Source: an uncultured Flavobacteriales bacterium
Lineage (GTDB): Bacteria > Bacteroidota > Bacteroidia > Flavobacteriales_D > Crocinitomicaceae
Length of the DNA stretch: 64,000 nucleotides
Direction of reading: 5' to 3'
Assembly (NCBI GenBank): GCA_913054135.1
Contig: CAJXJK010000001.1
Span: 62,001 to 126,000, forward strand
Shown here: positions 1 through 10,254 of the stretch, in pieces
Layout of the letters: every line of letters starts with the position of its first letter
How positions within the stretch are numbered: the stretch's first letter is position 1
Notes under the pieces: generated by a model
The model's input: only the letters and a program-made list of their open reading frames with translations
Database searches by the model: none
Told to the model about the DNA's origin: nothing
Position numbers and translations under genes: made by a program

Positions 1-166
1 TCACGATTAGGTTTGAGATACTCATCTCACCTGTATTCGGATCAATTCCAATAATTAAATCCCAAACTTTAATCTCTTTTGTAAGGTCTGTAACTTTCTC
101 GGCTTGCTGCGCCACATTCAGGCTATCTAATCCTGTTGATTGTAATAATAAAGCAAAAGTGCTCAT
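1..166 (-). CDS. Partial CDS running off the left edge (N-terminus MSTFALLLQSTGLDSLNVAQQAEKVTDLTKEIKVWDLIIGIDPNTGEM...), function unclear
   Basis: Open minus-strand frame from ATG (164-166) to the window edge with no stop. Confidence 0.6.
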   Translation of the reverse strand, partial: MSTFALLLQSTGLDSLNVAQQAEKVTDLTKEIKVWDLIIGIDPNTGEMSISNLIV

Positions 167-314
167 GATCTGTTGGTTTTAATTTATTAACGGGAGTGTG
201 AATCAATCGTTACAAAAGGACACACCAATCCCAAATACTTTGGAAAAGTACTCAATAAACTAATTCTGCAAAATTGAAGAAGTAGAAGTTATTAACCAAT
301 GAATATTAGCTAAG

Positions 315-1808
315 CTATTCAGCAAACATGAAGAAATAGCAAGCAGCGCCTGCTAAATATCCAATTATAGCGTAAAGGCTAATTTTTTTGATATACCAAC
401 CAAAGCTGATTTTCTCTAAGCCCATTACAGCTACACCAGCAGCTGAACCAATAATTAAGGCAGATCCACCAGTACCAGCACAGTAAGCTAAGAACTGCCA
501 GAATTTACCTGAAGTTCCGAAATCACCCATTTCAGCAATTGGGTACATACCTTGTGCTGCAGCAACTAAAGGAACATTATCTACAATTGCAGAAAGTAAT
601 CCAATCGCTACGTTAATGGTATAGATATTTCCACCCATAGACTCATCTAAGAATCCTGCTACTGTATTTAAGTGACCTACTTCTTGTAGAGCACCTACTG
701 CCATCAAGATTCCTAAGAAGAATAATACTGAAGCCGTATCAACTTTTTGTAGAACTGAAATTACAGAAAGGTTTCTCTTAAGTTCACCAGATTTCTTTCC
801 GTGCATTAACTCAGTAACTGTCCAAAGAACACCTAATGACAACATCATTCCTGTGAAAGGAGGTAAGTGTGTCATTGTTTTAAATACTGGTACGAATAAC
901 AATCCTGCAAGCCCTAAAAAGAATACAAATGTTTTCTCCCATTGCACTACTTCAACGTGTGCATGACCAGGCAAGTTTCCAACTTTATCAGGACGTTTTA
1001 CATTTCCTTTTGTAAAGAAAGAAGCAAGACCCAATGGAATTAATAGCGCCACTAATGAAGGGATAATTAAGTTCACAATGATCACCCCTGTTTCAGGTAG
1101 TTGACCGTTATTCCATAACATTGTTGTAGTTACATCACCAATTGGAGACCATGCACCACCTGCATTTGCTGCAATAATGATGAAACCACCAAATAACCAT
1201 CTTGTTTCTTTTGAGTCAATCAGTTTTCTAATCACTGATATCATCACAATGGAGGTTGTTAAATTATCCAGGGCGGCGGACATAAAGAAGGTCAGCAAAC
1301 AAATTACCCAGAGTAGTTTAACCTTAGAAGTTGTATTAATTCTGTCTGTAATGACGGAGAAACCTTCGTGAGCATCTATCAGCTCTACAATAGTCATTGC
1401 ACCTAATAAGAAGAAAAGGATACCTGCAATCTCAAACAGGTGATGCATTAATCCATGCTCAACATATTCTTGGATGTGATGATGAGTCTCATGAGCATCT
1501 TTCGTAGTGAATTCTTGATCAAAATTTCCATGATTTAAAATCTCATCAGTTTCCTTGATTACCTCATGATTTGCAAACTCAGCAAAAGCTGGATTATTCT
1601 CTTTTATCGTTGAGTCACGAGAAATATCTAAAACAGTTTGCCCCTCTGTAACACCTAGGTTTTCTTCAGGCCAAATCGCATACATTCCCCAACAAATCAT
1701 TCCAATTAATAAGGCTGATGCTGCTTTATCTACTTTAATATTATGTTCTAATGCGATAGCTATATATCCTACCACAAAAACAAGTATCATTACAATTCCA
1801 ATTCCCAT
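315..1808 (-). CDS. nhaD: Na+/H+ antiporter, NhaD family
   Basis: 497-aa polytopic protein; NhaD-like motifs (DNLTTSIVMISVIRKLI, ANAGGAWSPIGDVTTTMLW, DNVPLVAAAQGMYP). Confidence 0.9.
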   Translation of the reverse strand: MGIGIVMILVFVVGYIAIALEHNIKVDKAASALLIGMICWGMYAIWPEENLGVTEGQTVLDISRDSTIKENNPAFAEFANHEVIKETDEILNHGNFDQEFTTKDAHETHHHIQEYVEHGLMHHLFEIAGILFFLLGAMTIVELIDAHEGFSVITDRINTTSKVKLLWVICLLTFFMSAALDNLTTSIVMISVIRKLIDSKETRWLFGGFIIIAANAGGAWSPIGDVTTTMLWNNGQLPETGVIIVNLIIPSLVALLIPLGLASFFTKGNVKRPDKVGNLPGHAHVEVVQWEKTFVFFLGLAGLLFVPVFKTMTHLPPFTGMMLSLGVLWTVTELMHGKKSGELKRNLSVISVLQKVDTASVLFFLGILMAVGALQEVGHLNTVAGFLDESMGGNIYTINVAIGLLSAIVDNVPLVAAAQGMYPIAEMGDFGTSGKFWQFLAYCAGTGGSALIIGSAAGVAVMGLEKISFGWYIKKISLYAIIGYLAGAACYFFMFAE

Positions 1809-1819
1809 AATCTCTATTA

Positions 1820-3049
1820 TTAAACTAGTTTATTTAAAGCAATCTCAAATGCAGTTTTTGCTACATTGTTTTTACTTGAATCTTTTTTATGTGTATTCTC
1901 AAGGGCAATTTTTATCGTATTAGAAGTATCACTGAAAATCCCTTCAGTTGTTAAGGCATCTAAATCATTACTCATCAAGTAAGCAAACACTCTTGCCATT
2001 CCACAATTCGAAATAAAATCAGGAATCACAGCCATCTTATTATCTGTGTATTCTGCGATCGGTCCGAAGAAAATTTCTTTATCAGCAAAGGGAACATTCG
2101 CTCCAGCTGAAACAACTTCCATCCCGGCAGCTATGATTCTATCAACTTGATCTTTTGTGATTAATCTTGAAGCCGCACATGGTGCGAAAATCTCAGCTTT
2201 AACATCCCAGATTTTAGCATTCACCTCATCAAATGAAAGCATGTTTTCAGCATTCAATTTGTTACCGTCTTTTGCCAAAAACAAATCAGTAATCTCTTCA
2301 AACGAAAATCCTTCTTCCTTTATAAGCCCTCCTACTCTGTCAATGATCCCTACAACTTTAGCTCCGGCCTGTGCCAAATAAAAAGCTGCTGCCGAACCAA
2401 CATTACCCCAACCTTGAATGATGACACGTTTGCCTTTAACGTCTCCTCCCCAAATATTGTAATAATGTAATACAGCTTCAGAAACCCCGTAACCCGTAAT
2501 CATATCGGCTACAACATACTTTCTGTCTACTGCTGGAGTATATTTTTCTTCTTCAATTACTTTAAGAACGCCTTGACGTAATTGACCAATTCTATTAATC
2601 TTTTGTGCTTCTCTTGGCTGAAAATGCCCGTTAAAAACTCCTTCTTGAGGATGCCAAACACCACAATCTTCAGTGATTGGAATTACTTCATGGATTTCAT
2701 CAACGTTCAAATCACCACCTGTTCCGTAGTAATGCTTTAATAATGGTGTAACCGCAGCATACCATCTTCTCAAAACACCTTCTTTTCTAGGATCATTTGG
2801 GTCAAAGTTGATTCCTGATTTCGCTCCACCAATTTGTGGACCAGCTACAGTGAACTTTACCTCCATGGTTTTTGCCAAAGATTCAACCTCTCTTTTATCT
2901 AGGCCAACTCTCATACGAGTTCCACCTCCGGCAGCACCACCTCTCAAAGAGTTGATCACTACCCAGCCTTCTGCTTCGGTCTCTGCATCTTTCCATTCGA
3001 ATACAATCTCTGGACGCTTATTCTCAAATTTTTCAAGAAGTTTAATCAT
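1820..3049 (-). CDS. Glu/Leu/Phe/Val dehydrogenase family protein
   Basis: GGAKSGINFDPND catalytic region, Rossmann motif GWGNVGSAAAFYLAQ, CAASRLIT. Confidence 0.9.
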   Translation of the reverse strand: MIKLLEKFENKRPEIVFEWKDAETEAEGWVVINSLRGGAAGGGTRMRVGLDKREVESLAKTMEVKFTVAGPQIGGAKSGINFDPNDPRKEGVLRRWYAAVTPLLKHYYGTGGDLNVDEIHEVIPITEDCGVWHPQEGVFNGHFQPREAQKINRIGQLRQGVLKVIEEEKYTPAVDRKYVVADMITGYGVSEAVLHYYNIWGGDVKGKRVIIQGWGNVGSAAAFYLAQAGAKVVGIIDRVGGLIKEEGFSFEEITDLFLAKDGNKLNAENMLSFDEVNAKIWDVKAEIFAPCAASRLITKDQVDRIIAAGMEVVSAGANVPFADKEIFFGPIAEYTDNKMAVIPDFISNCGMARVFAYLMSNDLDALTTEGIFSDTSNTIKIALENTHKKDSSKNNVAKTAFEIALNKLV

Positions 3050-3123
3050 GAATTCAGGTTTTTAACGTCTGCAAAAATAACAAAGATTTTAAATGATTCA
3101 CCAGCATTCGCTCAAGTTGTGAA

Positions 3124-4203
3124 TTATGTAGATGGAATATGGATTTTACCCCCACAAGAATCTGATGAAGCACCAGTTACAGATGAAAGAATGTTATCCT
3201 CACCTCTATCTTTCAAGAATCCTAGAAAACCAAATATCAAGGCCTCTTTAAAATCAACAAGTTTTATATCAGGAATCACAAATTCTGCGTTTGTATTCTC
3301 CTTCAAACATTTCATGAAGAAGAGATTGTAAGCGCCTCCGCCTGTCACTAAGACATTTTGAATATTATTTTTTGCACACACTTTGTGAATCTGGAATACT
3401 TCGTGCCTCACTATGGTGTTCAATACATTTGCAGTTGGATGAGCTTTATATTTTTCAACCAGAGGAAAGATATTTGCATCCATCCATTCAAAACCTAACG
3501 ATTTGGGTGGACTTAGGTTATAAAACTCAAGGGCACTTAACTCTTGGTACAACTCAGGAATTAAAGACCCGCTTTGGGCAATTGCACCATCTTTGTCATA
3601 ATTGAGATTATATTTCTCCTTCACTATATAGTTTAAAGGAATGTTAGCCGGACCGATATCAAAGGCTATTCGTTCTCCTTCTTTCTGAAAACTAATATTT
3701 GAGATTCCGCCCAAATTCAAACAAGCCTGATATTCAGCAAATAATAATTTATCGCCAATTGGAACCAATGGCGCTCCCTGCCCACCTAAAAGGACATCAC
3801 CTATTCTAAAATCATTAATAACTTTTACACTTAATTCATTCGCCATTATCTGGCCGTCACCAACCTGAACCGTTATCTGTTTTTGGGGCTCATGAAACAC
3901 AGTGTGTCCATGCGAAGCCACAAAATCAATAGATTCATTGAGACCATTTTCTAGACTAAATATCTTCACAAATTGCGACATCAACATTGCGAAGTCTTTT
4001 TCTAATGCTTGAATCCCAGCTGCATCCAATTTAATTGCTGATCTCAACTTTTCAACCCATGTATCTGAGTACTTGAATGTATTTGTAGCAACTAATTCAA
4101 AAGAATAAACACCATTTAAACAACTGAAATCAGCACAACAAACATCAAGTCCATCTAAGGAAGTACCTGACATTAACCCTATGATTCTTTTTGACTTAGC
4201 CAT
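3124..4203 (-). CDS. anmK: Anhydro-N-acetylmuramic acid kinase
   Basis: N-terminal GLMSGTSLDGLDV and NLGGISNIS, GPANIPLNY, VTGGGAYN motifs of AnmK. Confidence 0.93.
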   Translation of the reverse strand: MAKSKRIIGLMSGTSLDGLDVCCADFSCLNGVYSFELVATNTFKYSDTWVEKLRSAIKLDAAGIQALEKDFAMLMSQFVKIFSLENGLNESIDFVASHGHTVFHEPQKQITVQVGDGQIMANELSVKVINDFRIGDVLLGGQGAPLVPIGDKLLFAEYQACLNLGGISNISFQKEGERIAFDIGPANIPLNYIVKEKYNLNYDKDGAIAQSGSLIPELYQELSALEFYNLSPPKSLGFEWMDANIFPLVEKYKAHPTANVLNTIVRHEVFQIHKVCAKNNIQNVLVTGGGAYNLFFMKCLKENTNAEFVIPDIKLVDFKEALIFGFLGFLKDRGEDNILSSVTGASSDSCGGKIHIPST

Positions 4204-4363
4204 TAGTTTTAGATTGCAGTGAACAATAATAAGTACAAAAGGTTATTAAAAGGAGGACAAATAATGATTATCAGAAACAGAAATTTGTGAATAAATACTT
4301 AAATTTGCAACCGGTCAATCAGACCAGCTTTACTTCAAAAAACAAAGCAACACACATAGAAAG

Positions 4364-5506
4364 ATGGATTTTAAATTTACAGAAGAACAACTTGCCGTTA
4401 GAGACGCAGCCAGAGACTTTGCTCAAAATGTACTTAAGCCAGGCGTAATAGAAAGAGACATTGAAGCTAAATTCCCTGAGAAAGAAATTAAGGAATTAGG
4501 AGCGCTTGGGTTTTTTGGAATGATGGTAGACCCTAAGTACGGAGGCGGAGGAATGGACACCATTTCTTATGTATTAGCTATGGAAGAAATTTCAAAAGTT
4601 GATGCATCTACTTCAGTATGTATGTCTGTAAACAACTCATTAGTGTGTTGGGGGCTTGAAAGGTTTGGAAGTGAAGAACAAAAAGAAAAGTATTTAAGAG
4701 CAATTGCTGAAGGAAAAAAAATTGGAGCATTTTGTCTTTCTGAACCTGAAGCTGGTTCGGATGCAACTTCTCAACAAACTTCGGCAATTGATCAAGGTGA
4801 CCACTACTTATTAAACGGTACGAAAAACTGGATTACCAATGGTAGCTCTGCTGAGATTTACCTGGTAATGTGTCAAACTGATAGAGAAAAAGGACATCAC
4901 GGAATCAACTGTTTAATTGTTGAGCGTGGAGCTGAAGGATTTATTGTTGGTGAGAAAGAAGATAAAATGGGTATCAGAGGATCTGACACTCATACTTTAA
5001 TATTCAATGATGTAAAAGTGCCTAAGGCAAACAGAATTGGAGAAGAAGGATTTGGTTTCAAATTCGCAATGCAGACTTTAGGTGGTGGTAGAATCGGAAT
5101 TGCTTCTCAAGCCTTAGGAATTGCTTCTGGAGCTTTAGAACTAGCAATCGCTTATTCAAAAGAAAGAAAAACATTCGGAAAAGAAATTTACAAGCATCAA
5201 GGAATCGCTTTCAAACTTGCTGATATGGCAACTAAGGTTGAAGCAGCTAGAATGCTATGCTTAAACGCGGCTGACAAAAAAGATAAAGGGGAAGAATTCA
5301 CTGAAGCCGCTTCTATGGCTAAACTATTCTCTTCTGAAATTGCTCAATTCGTAACAACTGAGGCTGTTCAAATTCACGGTGGATACGGATACGTCAGAGA
5401 GTATCACGTTGAAAGATTAATGAGAGACGCTAAGATTACTCAGATTTACGAAGGAACTTCTGAAATTCAGAAAATCGTAATCTCAAGAGGAATTTTGAAG
5501 GACTAG
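4364..5506 (+). CDS. Acyl-CoA dehydrogenase
   Basis: 380 aa; FCLSEPEAGSDA, ITNG, QIHGGYGYVREYHVERLMRDAKITQIYEGTSEIQ. Confidence 0.96.
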   Translation: MDFKFTEEQLAVRDAARDFAQNVLKPGVIERDIEAKFPEKEIKELGALGFFGMMVDPKYGGGGMDTISYVLAMEEISKVDASTSVCMSVNNSLVCWGLERFGSEEQKEKYLRAIAEGKKIGAFCLSEPEAGSDATSQQTSAIDQGDHYLLNGTKNWITNGSSAEIYLVMCQTDREKGHHGINCLIVERGAEGFIVGEKEDKMGIRGSDTHTLIFNDVKVPKANRIGEEGFGFKFAMQTLGGGRIGIASQALGIASGALELAIAYSKERKTFGKEIYKHQGIAFKLADMATKVEAARMLCLNAADKKDKGEEFTEAASMAKLFSSEIAQFVTTEAVQIHGGYGYVREYHVERLMRDAKITQIYEGTSEIQKIVISRGILKD

Positions 5507-5526
5507 TATTAAAACATAAATAATTC

Positions 5527-5560
5527 AAAAAGGCAAGTGTTCATTTACTTGCCTTTTTTT
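5527..5560 (+). terminator. Rho-independent terminator downstream of acyl-CoA dehydrogenase
   Basis: Hairpin AGGCAAGT-N8-ACTTGCCT followed by T-tract. Confidence 0.85.
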
Positions 5561-5611
5561 ATACCCCAGAAATTGTAAATGAAGGGAACTCCGTTTCCAT
5601 TTTTTATGGAA

Positions 5612-5647
5612 ATAAAAAATCCTGACCAATTGCTTGATCAGGATTTT
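5612..5647 (-). terminator. Rho-independent terminator for minus-strand gene 5667-6590
   Basis: AAAATCCTGA...TCAGGATTTT hairpin, U-rich tail on minus strand. Confidence 0.8.
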
Positions 5648-5666
5648 CATTTGCGTCAATTGTTAA

Positions 5667-6590
5667 TTATTGTATCGGTAAACCTGTAGTTACGTCTCCA
5701 AACGGAATTACCATTGGATCATCTGAGAAAGGATCATCAGTATAAACTCTTCCCATTTTTGCATCAACTTTTTGAACCTTCACATTTTTGAATGTTCCAA
5801 CCCAAGGAGCCTGAACCATATCGCCAGCCTTAACATTAGGATTAACCGGCAAAGCAGTACAATCAGACTTGTTGTGCATTTTCATTTTACCTGCAAATCC
5901 ACAAGTAAGAACTTTGTCTCCTTTAACAGAAATGACAGTTGCCGCCTTGTATGATGAACCATCTTTTACAGCCACAGTAGTTCCAGGTGACCATTCTGCA
6001 GTCAATACGTGGAAAGAATTTGGCTTTATTTGGTAAGTCGCTTGACCAATTCCAACTCCATCAGAATTTTCAGCAGGATTATCCCAATCAAGGTCAATAT
6101 AGTTTACAATTGGCTCAGAAGGATTAGAATCATCCACAACAATAGCTCTTTGCATTCCAGAACCTGTTTGCCACCATGTTAAAATGATATCTCCATTCTT
6201 AGCGGCTTGACCAGACTTAATTGGAACTATCATATAGTTTGGAATATCAACCTCACCATCAAAAGTGAAATCAACTGTACTCATTTCTCCACCAGGAGCA
6301 CTCATATTAGCATTATAGAAGATGAAAGTTTGATCTTCAGCATCACCGGTTGTAGCATCTTCCTGCCATGTTACAGAAGGAGTTAATACATAATCTCCAG
6401 CAGCTGCAACTGTACCAACCGTTGGAAAATCAGGAAATGGGTTAATTGCTCCCTCTAATACTTCTTCAGTTTCTGCAGCAGCTGTATCTACTGACTCAGC
6501 CGACTCTGTTGTTTCAGAACTTTCTTCTGAACCTCCACATGATGCAAGAACTAGGGCACTTACACCAATGACAAATAATTTCTTTTTCAT
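5667..6590 (-). CDS. Secreted lipoprotein of unknown function
   Basis: Lipobox-like ALVLASCGG signal, Glu/Ser-rich N-terminus. Confidence 0.75.
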   Translation of the reverse strand: MKKKLFVIGVSALVLASCGGSEESSETTESAESVDTAAAETEEVLEGAINPFPDFPTVGTVAAAGDYVLTPSVTWQEDATTGDAEDQTFIFYNANMSAPGGEMSTVDFTFDGEVDIPNYMIVPIKSGQAAKNGDIILTWWQTGSGMQRAIVVDDSNPSEPIVNYIDLDWDNPAENSDGVGIGQATYQIKPNSFHVLTAEWSPGTTVAVKDGSSYKAATVISVKGDKVLTCGFAGKMKMHNKSDCTALPVNPNVKAGDMVQAPWVGTFKNVKVQKVDAKMGRVYTDDPFSDDPMVIPFGDVTTGLPIQ

Positions 6591-6701
6591 AATTGATTTT
6601 AATTTTCAACCAAATTATAAAAGATTTGAAACTAGACAGTTAGATTCTTTGCGAAATTCAGAAAAATGATGGTGAGAGGCCAAAAAATAGGGGTGAATTA
6701 A

Positions 6702-7985
6702 TTAAAGATGTTCAATTGATTTCTCAAGACGAATTCCTCTCGAACCTTTTAATAGAATAAGTTTTTGAGATTGCTCTACTGCATTTAACTCTTCAATCAC
6801 CTCATTAACACCAGCAAATTTTCGGAAAGTAGAATTCACTTTTCCAAACTCAGCACCAACTAGCCATGAATCAATTCCAAGCTCTTTGGCCTGATCAGCT
6901 ATTTTTTGATGTTCTTCTGTTGATATATGGCCAAGCTCTAACATATCTCCAAGTATGGCTAGCTTAGATTGGCCTTCCATTTCTGAAAAACTTTCTAAAG
7001 CTGCCTTCATAGAAGTTGCGTTCGCATTATAACAATCCACAATCAAGGTATTAGTCGCAGTTTTAGTCACCTGCGAACGATTGTTGGATGGCTTGTAGTT
7101 CGTTAGAGCATCATTTATATCATTTGAAGACACTCCAAAGTAATCCCCTATTGTTGTAGCCGTTAAAAAATTCAAGAGATTATATTTACCAACCAAGTTG
7201 GTTGTCACTACTTCTGATAGATATTCGTCTTTGCGCCACTTGAATTTTACAAAAGGATCAAGCGCCACCAAATCTCCAATTACATCTCCACTCTCTGTGC
7301 CATATGCGATATTGGTTGTGTTATTGGGTAAATTTCTAAGTAGAGTCGGATCGGATGAATTATAAAATATAACGCCTTCTTTAGCTGAAACAAAATCATA
7401 CATTTCAGTCTTAGTCTTCTCAACTCCCTCAAGAGAGCCAAAGCCCTCAATGTGGGCAGCCCCAATATTTGTAATCACTCCATATGTTGGTTCTGCGATT
7501 TCAACCAACTCCTTTATATCCCCTGGCTTATTTGCACCAGTTTCAATGAGAGCAAATTCATGTGAACTATTCAAACCCAATAAAGTAAAGGGTACACCCA
7601 AATGATTATTGAGATTACCTTTGGTCATTAATAGATCGAATTTTTTCTCTAGAACGGCTCCGATAAGTTCTTTGCAAGTTGTTTTACCATTACTACCAGT
7701 AATACAAAGCACAGGGATATCGAATTGCTTTCTATGATAGTTAGCAAGATCTTGTAGAGTTTGTAATACACTATCTACCACTATACATTTATCAGAAACT
7801 GCGTTTTGCTCTTCATCAATGATTGCATAATTACAACCAGCCTCTAAAGCTGCTGCTGCAAAATTATTCCCATTAAAATTCTCACCCCTTAGAGCAAAAA
7901 ACAATGTATTCGATTGTAGGGCTCTTGTATCAGTACAAATGCCGTCACCTTGAACAAATAACTTATGTAGCTCTGAGGTATTCAT
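6702..7985 (-). CDS. murF: UDP-N-acetylmuramoyl-tripeptide--D-alanyl-D-alanine ligase
   Basis: CITGSNGKTTCKE P-loop, TKGNLNNHLGVPFTLL, DCYNANATSMKAAL. Confidence 0.95.
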   Translation of the reverse strand: MNTSELHKLFVQGDGICTDTRALQSNTLFFALRGENFNGNNFAAAALEAGCNYAIIDEEQNAVSDKCIVVDSVLQTLQDLANYHRKQFDIPVLCITGSNGKTTCKELIGAVLEKKFDLLMTKGNLNNHLGVPFTLLGLNSSHEFALIETGANKPGDIKELVEIAEPTYGVITNIGAAHIEGFGSLEGVEKTKTEMYDFVSAKEGVIFYNSSDPTLLRNLPNNTTNIAYGTESGDVIGDLVALDPFVKFKWRKDEYLSEVVTTNLVGKYNLLNFLTATTIGDYFGVSSNDINDALTNYKPSNNRSQVTKTATNTLIVDCYNANATSMKAALESFSEMEGQSKLAILGDMLELGHISTEEHQKIADQAKELGIDSWLVGAEFGKVNSTFRKFAGVNEVIEELNAVEQSQKLILLKGSRGIRLEKSIEHL

Positions 7986-9178
7986 TATTTTAATATTGCC
8001 GCGATTCCAGGAAGAGTCTTTCCTTCTAAGTACTCTAACATGGCGCCACCTCCTGTTGAAACATGACTTACTTTTGTAGCCAAATCAAATTTATTGACTG
8101 CCGCAACACTGTCTCCTCCTCCTACTAAAGAGAAAGCTCCATTTTGAGTAGCTTCCGCAACCATGAGTGCTATTTCTTTCGTTCCGTTTTGAAATTTTTC
8201 CATTTCGAAAACCCCCATTGGACCGTTCCACAAAATTAATTTTGAATCAAGAATTGCTTTTTTGAATTGATCAATTGAAGCTGCAGCAACATCTAAGCCC
8301 ATCCATCCTTCTTCTATTTGATCAATTGAAACCTCCTTTGTATTGGCTTCATTTGAAAACTCATCTGCCACAATCGTATCGGTCGGAATCATGAGATTGA
8401 CTCCTTTTGTTTTGGCATCTGCAATTATCTGTTTAGCTGTATCAATGAAGTCATCCTCTACTAATGAATTCCCTATAGCGCCACCTTTTGCTTTTACAAA
8501 AGTATATGCCATTCCACCACCAATAATGAGGTTATCTACCTTATCTAGCAGCTTAGTAATGATTGTAATTTTAGAAGACACCTTTGCCCCACCAACAATA
8601 GCAGTCAAAGGCTTTTCAGATGAGTTTAATACTTGATCAACACTTTTGATTTCTTTCTCTATTAAAAATCCAAACATTTTGTTTTCAGGAAAATAGTCGG
8701 CAATAACAGCCGTTGATGCATGCGCTCTATGAGCTGTACCGAATGCATCATTGATATAAACATCTCCATGTTTAGCTAGCTTCTCAGCCATTTCAACATT
8801 TCCCTTTTTCTCTCCTAGATGAAATCTTAAATTCTCTAGTAGCAGCACTTCTCCAGCTTTCAACTTAGACGATTTTTCAAATGCCTTTGCTCCTAAACAA
8901 TCAGCTGCGAATTGAATTTTACAGCCTAAATTTTCCTCAACTTTTGAGATAATATTCTTCAATGAGAACTTCTCTTCGGGAACATTTTTCGGACGCCCTA
9001 AGTGTGACATTAACACAACACTTCCTCCGGCCTCAAGCACTTTTTTAATAGTGGGCACGGCTGCCCTGATTCTTGTATCATCAGTTACTTCTAGTGTTTC
9101 CTTATTCAAAGGCACATTGAAATCAACACGAATCAAGGCTCTTTTATTCGAAAAATCGAAATCTGCAATGTTTTTCAT
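7985..9178 (-). CDS. pgk: Phosphoglycerate kinase (start placed at ATG 9178, not the upstream TTG at 9199)
   Basis: [70 protein letters not shown]. Confidence 0.97.
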   Translation of the reverse strand: MKNIADFDFSNKRALIRVDFNVPLNKETLEVTDDTRIRAAVPTIKKVLEAGGSVVLMSHLGRPKNVPEEKFSLKNIISKVEENLGCKIQFAADCLGAKAFEKSSKLKAGEVLLLENLRFHLGEKKGNVEMAEKLAKHGDVYINDAFGTAHRAHASTAVIADYFPENKMFGFLIEKEIKSVDQVLNSSEKPLTAIVGGAKVSSKITIITKLLDKVDNLIIGGGMAYTFVKAKGGAIGNSLVEDDFIDTAKQIIADAKTKGVNLMIPTDTIVADEFSNEANTKEVSIDQIEEGWMGLDVAAASIDQFKKAILDSKLILWNGPMGVFEMEKFQNGTKEIALMVAEATQNGAFSLVGGGDSVAAVNKFDLATKVSHVSTGGGAMLEYLEGKTLPGIAAILK

Positions 9179-9198
9179 ATCAACAAATATACTGCACA

Positions 9199-9232
9199 AA
9201 AAAAGGAGGTTGAAAATTCAACCTCCTTTTTC
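9199..9232 (-). terminator. Rho-independent terminator of gene 9252-10109
   Basis: AAAAAGGAGGTTGAAAATTCAACCTCCTTTTT hairpin. Confidence 0.8.
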
Positions 9233-9251
9233 ATCATTATTTTTTAACAAT

Positions 9252-10109
9252 CTATTTCAAGAAAACTTTTCTGTTAATTGCATAATTATCTATCAATAAA
9301 GAGACGAAATATATACCTGAATGATTGAACTGTGAAATATCTACCTCATCATTCTGATTTCCTTGGGATTTACTTCCCAAAAATTCTCTATAAACTAATT
9401 TACCAGACATATCAATTACATTAAGAGTAACGTCTGATTGATCTATTGTCGAATACTGTAAGTTCATCACAGAAGCATCATTGTTCACTACTACATTATA
9501 TGCGGCGTCTAACTTTTCATGAGCTGTAATACTAGCATTGTCAACAACACCAATAGATTCTTGACCAAGATAAACTACATCACTTCCTGTTGAACCTCCA
9601 TTGTCAGTTGCATTAAAGGCATAATAAACAGTCAATGCACCCATATCTGTTGAAGGCGCGTTCCAAGTAAACGACCAATCAGTAATTCCGGTAGAAGAAG
9701 ATTGCTCAATATACTCTTTACCTCCAGCACTCGCAGTAGCAGAATTGGTTCCCGCATTAAATGTACCAGCAGCATTGTCAGACGCATCAAGAATAGTTAG
9801 TTGAAATCCATTTTTAGGACCTGAGGCTATTGAAAGATCTATTGTGTAAGATTGACCAGGTGTGTATTCATTATTTGCACCTGAAAAAGCATATGTAATG
9901 GTCCCAGCAGCAGATTGAGTTGAGCCCGTATGGCAATCGGTACAATTACCTTCGCCTGGCGCACCAGTTTTTCCGTCTGGAGGATTATTTGAATACATTA
10001 CACCTTCAATACCATCATTATGATATTTTGACATGTTTTCCTCCTTATCAAAGTATGAGAAACCCATGAAGCCCAAAACGGGGAGTAATAAAAGTAATTT
10101 TCTATTCAT
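9252..10109 (-). CDS. T9SS type A-sorted protein with N-terminal CxxCH motif (CTDCH) and Reeler/choice-of-anchor V-like domain
   Basis: GEGNCTDCHTGS near N-terminus, reelin-like middle region, C-terminal sorting-like domain (NLQYSTIDQSDVTLNVIDMSGKLVYRE...ISQFNHSGIYFVSLLIDNYAINRKVFLK). Confidence 0.75.
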   Translation of the reverse strand: MNRKLLLLLPVLGFMGFSYFDKEENMSKYHNDGIEGVMYSNNPPDGKTGAPGEGNCTDCHTGSTQSAAGTITYAFSGANNEYTPGQSYTIDLSIASGPKNGFQLTILDASDNAAGTFNAGTNSATASAGGKEYIEQSSSTGITDWSFTWNAPSTDMGALTVYYAFNATDNGGSTGSDVVYLGQESIGVVDNASITAHEKLDAAYNVVVNNDASVMNLQYSTIDQSDVTLNVIDMSGKLVYREFLGSKSQGNQNDEVDISQFNHSGIYFVSLLIDNYAINRKVFLK

Positions 10110-10172
10110 AGTTTTTAGTTTAAGGTTTTGTCGATTGCCCTATCAAATAATTACAATTTGAGGCGATAAATC

Positions 10173-10209
10173 TTATCTCATCAAACCTATGAAGAATCTG
10201 GTGAGATAA
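10173..10209. repeat. Inverted repeat in the intergenic region between the DUF5777-like gene and the CxxCH/T9SS gene
   Basis: TTATCTCATCA ... TGGTGAGATAA: 11-bp stem with one G.U, ~15-nt loop. Confidence 0.5.
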
Positions 10210-10254
10210 AAAGGTATAATTACGCTTATTTGAGGTATTATCCCTAAAAACAAC

